Under the pieces are notes generated by a model, which was not told the DNA's origin, searched no databases, and saw only the letters and a list, made by a program, of their open reading frames with translations. 64,000 bases of DNA, taken from Prevotella sp. ne3005 (GTDB lineage Bacteria; Bacteroidota; Bacteroidia; Bacteroidales; Bacteroidaceae). This document shows positions 54,656 through 60,959 of the stretch, piece after piece. Position 1 is the stretch's first letter. Each line of letters begins with the position of its first letter. A program made the translations under genes and the position numbers. The stretch lies in NCBI RefSeq assembly GCF_900110085.1, contig NZ_FOCK01000001.1:496001-560000 (forward strand). Reading direction: 5' to 3'.

Positions 54656-55798
54656 TTACTTTTTCAGGAATGCCATTAACGCTTCTTTATTCTGGATGGG
54701 CGTGGTGGTGGGTCTGCCCAGATCCTTGCGATTACCTTTCTTGACTTTGACTTCTAAAAAGACAGGGGCGTCAAAAATTGAAAATTGAAAATTGAAAATT
54801 GAAAGAATCTCCTCCAACTTTTCCTTATTATCAACACTGTAAACAGTTTTGTAGCCTACTGCCTTTGCCACAGCGGGGAGGTCTATCTTGAGTCCGACGG
54901 TGGGCTGGCCTCCTACAGAGTCGTGGGCACCATTGTTGAAGACGACATGAACATAGTTCTTAGGGGCCTTGCTGGCAACGATGGCCATACTGCCCATGTG
55001 CATAATGGTTGCACCATCGCCGTCGAAACACCAGACCCGGCGGTCTGGCTTTGCCAAGGCGATGCCAAGGGCTATCTGAGAGGCGTGCCCCATGGAACCT
55101 ACCGTCAGGAAATCGCGCTCATGACCCTCGTTCTTCACAGTGCGATACTCAAAGAGTTCACGGGAGATCATGCCTGTGGTGCTGACGATACAATCCTTTT
55201 CGCCCAAGGCGGCTGCTACCGTCTGGATAGCCTCCTCTCTACTTAATTGAAAATTGAAGATTGAAGATTGAGAATTTAGTTGATAGTTTTCGAAGGTGTC
55301 TTTCTCAATCACCAGGGCGTAACACTGTCTGGTGGCCTGCATATGGGCTACAGCCTTCCGAATCTGGGCCTCAGCCTTATCCTCTTCTTTGGAGAGAACG
55401 GTATAATCAATACCCATCACATTCAGTAGTCCAGTTGTGACCTTACCTTGTTTCACATGCTGGGGTTCATCATGGACACCGGGTTTGCCACGCCATCCAA
55501 TGACCAGCAACACCGGAATGTTATAGACATCAGGATCCGTCAGAGAAGCCAGGGGGTTGATGATATTACCCTCCCCTGAGTTCTGCATGTAAACAACGGG
55601 AATATGACCAGTTGCCAGATAGTGTCCTGCAGCCAGACCCATAGCGCCACCTTCATTGGCTGCAATAATATTATGGGCAGCATCTGCATGGTCAGTGATG
55701 TAGGCACAAAGATTCTTCAATAAAGAATCAGGTACGCCCGCATAGAAATCAATACCACAGTTGGCTAATGTATCATAAAAGAATTTCGGAGAAATCAT
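54656..55798 (-). CDS. aepY: Phosphonopyruvate decarboxylase
   Basis: 380 residues from ATG at 55798. It is a ThDP-dependent enzyme: catalytic Glu region AANEGGAMGLAAGHYLATG, pyrimidine-binding GVPDSLLKNL, and the Mg-ThDP motif CFDGDGATIMHMGSMAIVASKAPKNYVHVVFNNGAHDS, followed by VGGQPTVG as in AepY/Ppd. It decarboxylates phosphonopyruvate to phosphonoacetaldehyde, pulling the PepM equilibrium. Two heptamer arrays lie inside the gene in frame, giving SSIFNFQLS (about 175-184) and SIFNFQFSIFD (about 331-341), at a domain linker and before the conserved APVFLEVKVKKG. A third heptamer array sits before the start codon. Confidence 0.93.
   Translation of the reverse strand: MISPKFFYDTLANCGIDFYAGVPDSLLKNLCAYITDHADAAHNIIAANEGGAMGLAAGHYLATGHIPVVYMQNSGEGNIINPLASLTDPDVYNIPVLLVIGWRGKPGVHDEPQHVKQGKVTTGLLNVMGIDYTVLSKEEDKAEAQIRKAVAHMQATRQCYALVIEKDTFENYQLNSQSSIFNFQLSREEAIQTVAAALGEKDCIVSTTGMISRELFEYRTVKNEGHERDFLTVGSMGHASQIALGIALAKPDRRVWCFDGDGATIMHMGSMAIVASKAPKNYVHVVFNNGAHDSVGGQPTVGLKIDLPAVAKAVGYKTVYSVDNKEKLEEILSIFNFQFSIFDAPVFLEVKVKKGNRKDLGRPTTTPIQNKEALMAFLKK
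54777..54804. repeat. Intragenic heptamer array (ATTGAAA)4, decarboxylase 3' region
   Basis: Four perfect ATTGAAA units in the plus orientation (28 nt), inside the phosphonopyruvate decarboxylase gene. On the coding strand they supply residues of SIFNFQFSIF, between helix KEKLEEIL and the conserved APVFLEVKV. Confidence 0.92.
55246..55273. repeat. Intragenic heptamer array, decarboxylase linker
   Basis: Four ATTGAA(A/G)-type units (ATTGAAA, ATTGAAG, ATTGAAG, ATTGAGA). They are read in the decarboxylase gene as SQSSIFNFQLS, between the pyrimidine-binding domain and the next domain. The 28-nt length matches the other arrays. Confidence 0.9.
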
Positions 55799-55801
55799 AA
55801 C

Positions 55802-55829
55802 TTTCAATTTTCAACTTTCAATTTTCAAT
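55802..55829. repeat. Heptamer array before the decarboxylase start
   Basis: Four units on the plus strand (TTTCAAT, TTTCAAC, TTTCAAT, TTTCAAT), the reverse orientation of the intragenic copies. They occupy most of the 38-nt gap between pepM and the decarboxylase gene. In the mRNA the last unit runs to 3 nt before the ATG, so it forms the ribosome-binding region. Confidence 0.9.
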
Positions 55830-55836
55830 CTACTAA

Positions 55837-57150
55837 TTACCCTTTCCTTGTTCCCGGAATCAGATTCAGTATCTGTTTGATGGGCATGCAATACTCCTCA
55901 GAGGCCTCCAAACTGCGAGACGTTTCCAGAATACGCTCAGCGCACTTCACCATAGCGGGGTAAGCACTGCGTAGCATGTGGTTAGCATAGATGACGATGT
56001 TGATGCCCCACGCTGCCAACTCCTCTTCCGTAAACTGATTATAAGTGGTAGGTACAGCCACAATAGGCGTATGAGGATCCTTCTCACGGAAACGCAAGCA
56101 GAACTCCTTGATATCCTCACCACTCTTGTTCTTGGAATGGATCATCACGCCATCAGCACCTGCTGCCACATAAGCATGACAACGCTCCAAGGCGTCCTCG
56201 ACAGGCTTTCCTGCTATCAGAGACTCACACCGGGAGATGATCATAAAGTCGCGCGTGATCTGGGCTTCCTTACCGGCCCTGATCTTATTACAGAAGCCCT
56301 CGATGGTATCCTGAGTCTGGATAGCATCTGTTCCAAAGAGAGAATTCTGTTTTAAACCGACCTTGTCCTCAATGATAATGGCTGAGATACCAAGTCGTTC
56401 CAAGGTGCGTACCGTAAACACGAAATGCTCCAGCTTGCCACCCGTATCGCCATCATAAATGACTGGCTTGGTGGTTACTTCAAGGGTATCATTGAGGTCA
56501 TGCAAACGAGTGGTCAGGTCGACAGCCTCAATGTCAGGCTTACCTTTAGAGGTAGAGTCTGTCAAAGAAGAAGCCCACATACCATCGAACTCACGATGCT
56601 GACCATTCACTTCAACAGAGGTATGCTCTACTATTAGACCTGTCAAGCCACTGTGAGACTCCAGAATACGAACAATCGGCTTGGCTGTAATCAGTCTTCG
56701 CAATGAAGCCAGACGGGCCTGTGGAGTAACCCCTAACGAGTCTATCTCATCTTTAAGACTTGAAGAGGATATTCCTTTTGTATATGGAATCTCTATTACC
56801 TCTCCACCAAGTGATTCCATCACCTTATATACTTCGTCACGGATAAATTTCTGAGATCCATACTGCCAGTCATCACCATGAATGATATAGTCAGGCTTGT
56901 ATTTCAGAAGGTTTGGAACATAACTCCATTCATCCTGAGGGACAATGGATGATACGCCCTTGATATTCTCTATAACATTCTTTCGCTGTTCATAAGTTAG
57001 GTAAGGCAATCTGGAATGTGTGGCTATCGCCTTATCTGTGAAGAGACCAATCATCACATTGCCATACTTGGCACCTTGATTGATAATATTGATTAGTCCC
57101 GGATGCATGATATCACCTATCATTCCCAAATATACTGTTTTTGCCATCAT
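55837..57150 (-). CDS. aepX: PEP mutase fused to an N-terminal nucleotidyltransferase-like domain
   Basis: 437 residues. N-domain (1-135): a cytidylyltransferase-type fold, KTVYLGMIGDIMHPGLINIINQ, where the usual HxGH is HPGL (16-19), with GISSSSLKDEI (126-136) as the ISSSxx motif. C-domain (about 150-437): PEP mutase with YDGDTGG (232-238), the diagnostic EDKxxxxxNS motif EDKVGLKQNS (261-270), and DGVMIHSKNK. It converts PEP to phosphonopyruvate, the step that makes the C-P bond. The next gene encodes phosphonopyruvate decarboxylase. The lost second His suggests that the N-domain may not work as a nucleotidyltransferase. An alternative start is Met2 (57147). Confidence 0.93.
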   Translation of the reverse strand: MMAKTVYLGMIGDIMHPGLINIINQGAKYGNVMIGLFTDKAIATHSRLPYLTYEQRKNVIENIKGVSSIVPQDEWSYVPNLLKYKPDYIIHGDDWQYGSQKFIRDEVYKVMESLGGEVIEIPYTKGISSSSLKDEIDSLGVTPQARLASLRRLITAKPIVRILESHSGLTGLIVEHTSVEVNGQHREFDGMWASSLTDSTSKGKPDIEAVDLTTRLHDLNDTLEVTTKPVIYDGDTGGKLEHFVFTVRTLERLGISAIIIEDKVGLKQNSLFGTDAIQTQDTIEGFCNKIRAGKEAQITRDFMIISRCESLIAGKPVEDALERCHAYVAAGADGVMIHSKNKSGEDIKEFCLRFREKDPHTPIVAVPTTYNQFTEEELAAWGINIVIYANHMLRSAYPAMVKCAERILETSRSLEASEEYCMPIKQILNLIPGTRKG

Positions 57151-57158
57151 TAATCAAA

Positions 57159-58220
57159 TTACTTCAAGCCAAGAAGAGATTTTAAATGTTTTTCTTTATA
57201 CAACACATATATGGTGATAAATAAAGTGGCTAAGAAAAGATATAAAAGAACTATCTGCCCTCTTCTAGGTCCTGAAGGTCCAAGAGGAACCGTCGCAGAC
57301 TGGAGAGGGGTAAAGGCTGGAGTTACTTCCTGTACTTTTGCCTTTGCCGTCAACACCTGTGCACTAACGGCAAGAAAGTTATTATACTGTAATTGCATCT
57401 CGTTCTCCAAATCTACCTGTTTCTGCTTGGCAGTCAATAAGGATACTTCCTGATTAGCATCCATATACTCCACATATAGCCTCCGGGCATGTTCATAGTC
57501 CTTCTTAGCCTGTCTGTAGAGTGTTTCCGCATACTCCAAATCATGTCGAGCCTTATTGGTCTTATATTCAGTGATAAAATCCTGTAAACGAGTTTTAACA
57601 GAATCCGCCAGTAATGCAGCAATATAAGGATCTTGTTCAGTAACTTGAATGGTTATCAAGAATGTTTTCTTATCAAGTACACATACGACATTTTGATTGA
57701 CTAAACTCATAATACGTGCCTGTTCTCCCGTCAATTCAAAAGTATTAACAATTGTATCATTTTGTTTGGGAGGCTTCGTCAAACCAAAAAAATGTGACCA
57801 CCAAGGGTATTTCCACTCATTCTTAAGATAATCATAATAAGTCATAGAATTCTTTTGACCTTTCTTCCTAACTTTTACAGGGAAAAGAGAGGTCTTAAAA
57901 TCTACACTCTGCGTTAACTGAGGATACACTGAAGGTCTGATGGCATTCCCACTTTGATTTCCTTCTCCTACATTAACTCCAAAGGAAGAAGCCAAAGAAG
58001 CCAAACCACTCATCCCCTGATTGTTTCCACCAATCTCTGGTGCCAACAGAATTCTACATGTGTAATAATTGGGAATTGACTTGGCTATCACAAAAGCAAA
58101 TACAAATGTAATTGGCAAAATGATATAGTACAGCTTCCGATAATGCTTAATGGATTTCCAGATAGCCTTGAAATCTACAGAATACTTTTCTGCTGGCATT
58201 TTTTTAATCTCTTCGCTCAT
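57159..58220 (-). CDS. Wzz-like chain-length determinant
   Basis: 353 residues with N- and C-terminal membrane helices (about 32-52 and 325-345) and a long coiled-coil periplasmic part, the PCP layout. FVIAKSIPNYYTCRILLAPEIGG opens the periplasmic region; the end has PLGPSGPRRGQIVLLYLFLATLF, the conserved Pro/Gly region before TM2. No Walker kinase domain follows, so a BY-kinase partner would be separate, and none is seen here. It should regulate polymer length with Wzy and Wza. Confidence 0.9.
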   Translation of the reverse strand: MSEEIKKMPAEKYSVDFKAIWKSIKHYRKLYYIILPITFVFAFVIAKSIPNYYTCRILLAPEIGGNNQGMSGLASLASSFGVNVGEGNQSGNAIRPSVYPQLTQSVDFKTSLFPVKVRKKGQKNSMTYYDYLKNEWKYPWWSHFFGLTKPPKQNDTIVNTFELTGEQARIMSLVNQNVVCVLDKKTFLITIQVTEQDPYIAALLADSVKTRLQDFITEYKTNKARHDLEYAETLYRQAKKDYEHARRLYVEYMDANQEVSLLTAKQKQVDLENEMQLQYNNFLAVSAQVLTAKAKVQEVTPAFTPLQSATVPLGPSGPRRGQIVLLYLFLATLFITIYVLYKEKHLKSLLGLK

Positions 58221-58221
58221 A

Positions 58222-60669
58222 TTAGAATGACTTGATCAAGTTGGTGACCGTTGCAATCATGGTAACCATCGTAGCGAGAGAGGTGCCGAGGTTAGCAATC
58301 ATGCTGATATTGTCGTTGGCAGAACGGGTCTTGTTGGGGATGATGATCTCACAGCCCGGCTCCACCTTACCCTTGGAGGCCTTGGAGACCTTACCGTTCT
58401 GGTAGAGGATGAAGGCCTTGGAGCGCTTGGCACCATTTCCATAACCACCTGCCTCGTTGATATACCACTTGTAGCTCTTACCCTTGCTGTAAGCCACGGT
58501 GTTGGGGTACATGACATTACCGTTGATCTTCACAGTACCAGAGTACTCAGGCACCACCAGGCGGTCGCCCTCACGGAGGATGACATCATAGTCGCTGCCG
58601 GGATTAGCCAAAGCCTTGTCGAGTTCGATACCGACATAGTAGACTGTGTCTTGAGACACCTTACCGGCATCAAGACCAGAGCCACCCTGCATCTCGACCA
58701 TCTTGAGCAAGCGGTTGAGACGGAACTTCTCGTCCTCGTTCAAGGGGCGCTCGATACGGGCACCACGGACATAAGCCTCATCGGTGACACCACCTGCTGC
58801 CTTGATGAGTTCGCTGATGCGCTGGTTTTTCTGACTGAGGGCATAGGTGCCGGCAAACATCACCTCACCATCGACGGTGACATTACGCTGGGGCACGAAG
58901 CCCGGGCTCTTGCGGACATAGACCTCATCGTAAGGCTGAAGGGTGAAGCTGCGGTCACCACCGATGAGCAGACCGTCACGCATGGTGAAACTGAAGGTCT
59001 GGGCAATCTCCTTGGAGTCGGTGGTACGAGAGGGGTCGATGATACGACGCGACACATCGACCTTGGCGGTAGAGGCAGCGTCGGTCAGACCACCTGCCAG
59101 AATAATCAGGTCTTCGATGGTCTCATTGTCAGAGTATTCGTAGGTTGCGGGGAACTGTACCTCACCAAAGATGGTAACGGTGCGCTGGTTCATCTTATCC
59201 TTCCGGACGGAGATGAAAAGCACGTCCTCGTTCTCCAGGGGGAGGTCAGCGACAGTACCATTGAGGATACCCTCCACATCGACAGAGACAGTACGCCAAG
59301 TGCGATCTTCCTTCATACGACGGAGGACGGCATGGGCACCAAAAGCCTCCTCGGTGAGACCACCGGCATTCTCAATCAGAGAACGGACAGTAGGTGTGCT
59401 GCCCAGGTCGTACTGTCCCGGGTGATAGACAGCACCCTTGATGCCCACCGTGTTCTCATAACGGTGGAGAATAGTATCGACGGTCACAGAGTCACCGTCC
59501 ATCAGCTTAAAGCTGGCCATCTCGAACTCAGGCACATTATAGGCAGAATATTTCTCACCGGCAATACGATTCAGACGGACAGCCTTCTGGTAGGCACCTG
59601 TGGAAAAGCCACCGGCATATTTGAGCAGTGTAGCCACACTCTCATTCTTCTTCATCTCATAGGCCATCGGGCGCTTCACGTTACCGGCAATGTCGACGAT
59701 ACAGTCGTAAGGACCAACCATGACAACATCGTTGTCGGCGAGGCGGACATTCCCTGAAAGCTTGCCATTGAGGATATAGTCGTAGATATCGACTGAGGTC
59801 ACCTGACGGCCACCACGGAAGACCTTGATGTCACGAAGGGTACCCAGCGAATTGACACCACCAGCCATGTAGAGGGCATGGAACACAGAGGCAAAGGCGC
59901 TGAGGGTATAAGTACCGGGGGCTACGACCTCACCCATCACGTTGATGGAGATGGTACGGGTCTGACCGACGGTCATGCGGATCTCCGAACTACTGTAGCG
60001 CTGACCCAGCGTACGACGGATCTTAGCATTGGCGGCATCAACAGTAAGACCACCGATATGAATGGGACCAAAGCCCGTCACAATGATCGTGCCATCGGGA
60101 GACACCTCCAGTTGCTCAGATTTTGCAGAAGCGCCATAGACATCAACGAACACCTTGTCGCCAGGACCTACCACATAACTGGCAGGGGTAGCGATGTTCA
60201 TATTGGGTTCGAAAGAGAGCTTGTCGTGGTTGAAGATATCACGGCCAAAGACGTGCTTGCCATTAATGGTATTGTCGGTTGGATTGACATAAACCTTGGC
60301 GCGGGTAGTGGCGTCAATGGTAGAGGACGTTGCCTTCACGTCCTGAGTGGAGAGGGCATTACCTGCAGAATCCGTACGAATAGCGCCATTGGCATCGCGG
60401 AGACGGCTGTCTTGTACCAGCACATCGGTGCTGGAGCCGCTGGAACGGGTGGAGCGGCCGCCATTGAGCGTTTCGTATTGTGAACGGACGCGCTGCAGCT
60501 GCTGCATCGTCACACCACGCTGCATCAGGCGCGTGGCAATTTGAGACTGAGAGGCACCAGATTTCATCTCACGCTGTACGTATTGCATTACCTGCGTGTC
60601 ACTCATCTGGGCAAAACCAGTCATCACCCCCAAAACAACGAGGGCACATGTTAAAAGAATTTTTTTCAT
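58222..60669 (-). CDS. Wza-like SLBB outer-membrane exporter
   Basis: 815 residues from ATG at 60669; a GTG 16 codons earlier has no signal-like start. The signal peptide is MKKILLTCALVVLGVMTGFAQ. A poly-export domain (TPASYVVGPGDKVFVDVYGAS) precedes several SLBB-type repeats, each with a V-G-x-V-xxPG(T/Q)Y pattern (ISINVMGEVVAPGTYTLS, VGIKGAVYHPGQYDLG, VTIFGEVQFPATYEYS, VTVDGEVMFAGTYALS, VKINGNVMYPNTVAYS). A C-terminal hydrophobic helix ends the protein. It should form the outer-membrane export channel. It is the first gene of the operon, 170 nt after the promoter. Confidence 0.93.
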   Translation of the reverse strand: MKKILLTCALVVLGVMTGFAQMSDTQVMQYVQREMKSGASQSQIATRLMQRGVTMQQLQRVRSQYETLNGGRSTRSSGSSTDVLVQDSRLRDANGAIRTDSAGNALSTQDVKATSSTIDATTRAKVYVNPTDNTINGKHVFGRDIFNHDKLSFEPNMNIATPASYVVGPGDKVFVDVYGASAKSEQLEVSPDGTIIVTGFGPIHIGGLTVDAANAKIRRTLGQRYSSSEIRMTVGQTRTISINVMGEVVAPGTYTLSAFASVFHALYMAGGVNSLGTLRDIKVFRGGRQVTSVDIYDYILNGKLSGNVRLADNDVVMVGPYDCIVDIAGNVKRPMAYEMKKNESVATLLKYAGGFSTGAYQKAVRLNRIAGEKYSAYNVPEFEMASFKLMDGDSVTVDTILHRYENTVGIKGAVYHPGQYDLGSTPTVRSLIENAGGLTEEAFGAHAVLRRMKEDRTWRTVSVDVEGILNGTVADLPLENEDVLFISVRKDKMNQRTVTIFGEVQFPATYEYSDNETIEDLIILAGGLTDAASTAKVDVSRRIIDPSRTTDSKEIAQTFSFTMRDGLLIGGDRSFTLQPYDEVYVRKSPGFVPQRNVTVDGEVMFAGTYALSQKNQRISELIKAAGGVTDEAYVRGARIERPLNEDEKFRLNRLLKMVEMQGGSGLDAGKVSQDTVYYVGIELDKALANPGSDYDVILREGDRLVVPEYSGTVKINGNVMYPNTVAYSKGKSYKWYINEAGGYGNGAKRSKAFILYQNGKVSKASKGKVEPGCEIIIPNKTRSANDNISMIANLGTSLATMVTMIATVTNLIKSF

Positions 60670-60716
60670 ATCGATATAAAATTTTTGTTTGTTTTTCGGA
60701 CCAAAAGAGGGGGTCA

Positions 60717-60736
60717 CCGCCTTATGACATAAGCGG
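60717..60736 (-). promoter_or_regulatory. Leader hairpin
   Basis: Read on the minus strand the RNA is an 8-pair stem (CCGC then TTAT) with a single bulged G and a 3-nt loop. It lies 48 nt before the ATG of the SLBB exporter gene. The following bases are pyrimidine-rich but not a U-run, so it is not a simple terminator. Confidence 0.45.
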
Positions 60737-60844
60737 AGAAAATAGGGGTTCCCGTCTATAACGATATTTATATTGCACTGATTTTCAGCGACATTATGAT
60801 ATCGAGGCGGTGCTCAAATTACTGAGGCACAGCCATTTTGCGTG

Positions 60845-60876
60845 CAAAGGTACAACATTTTACCGATATAGCCAAA
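60845..60876 (-). promoter_or_regulatory. Bacteroidetes-type promoter of the capsule operon
   Basis: On the minus strand, TTTG (+ 60873-60876) is followed after 20 nt by TACCTTTG (+ 60845-60852), a full match to the Bacteroidetes TTTG / TAnnTTTG consensus. Transcription would begin near 60838, leaving a leader of about 170 nt. It is the only such pair I noticed before the first gene and no obvious internal promoter was found. Confidence 0.8.
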
Positions 60877-60881
60877 TATTT

Positions 60882-60897
60882 CTAAAGAAATCTTTAG
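60882..60897. promoter_or_regulatory. Inverted repeat upstream of the operon promoter
   Basis: CTAAAGA and TCTTTAG are separated by 2 nt, just upstream of the -33 element. It could be an operator for the operon or a weak terminator for the galactosidase gene. Sequence alone cannot decide. Confidence 0.4.
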
Positions 60898-60959
60898 GCA
60901 GCATTAACTTTAAGGGTTAAAATTTACAGGGGTTCCCTACAGGGTCATAACCACCCGCG

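Larger units (their letters stand above)
60670..60959 (-). other. Operon leader and intergenic region
   Basis: 290 nt without a credible gene, between the 3' end of the galactosidase gene and the exporter ATG. It contains the operon promoter (60845-60876), a 16-nt inverted repeat just upstream of it (60882-60897), a long leader of about 170 nt and a hairpin (60717-60736). I see no leader ORF with good start signals and no UpxY-type gene. Confidence 0.7.

Noticed and set aside
58651-59757. Plus-strand frame opposite the SLBB exporter
   Set aside because: Repetitive Thr/Asp/Gly sequence mirrors the SLBB repeats on the other strand; no start context or family.
60882-60897. Intrinsic terminator for the galactosidase gene
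   Set aside because: A/T-rich 7-bp stem without a clear U-run; kept only as a weak inverted repeat.
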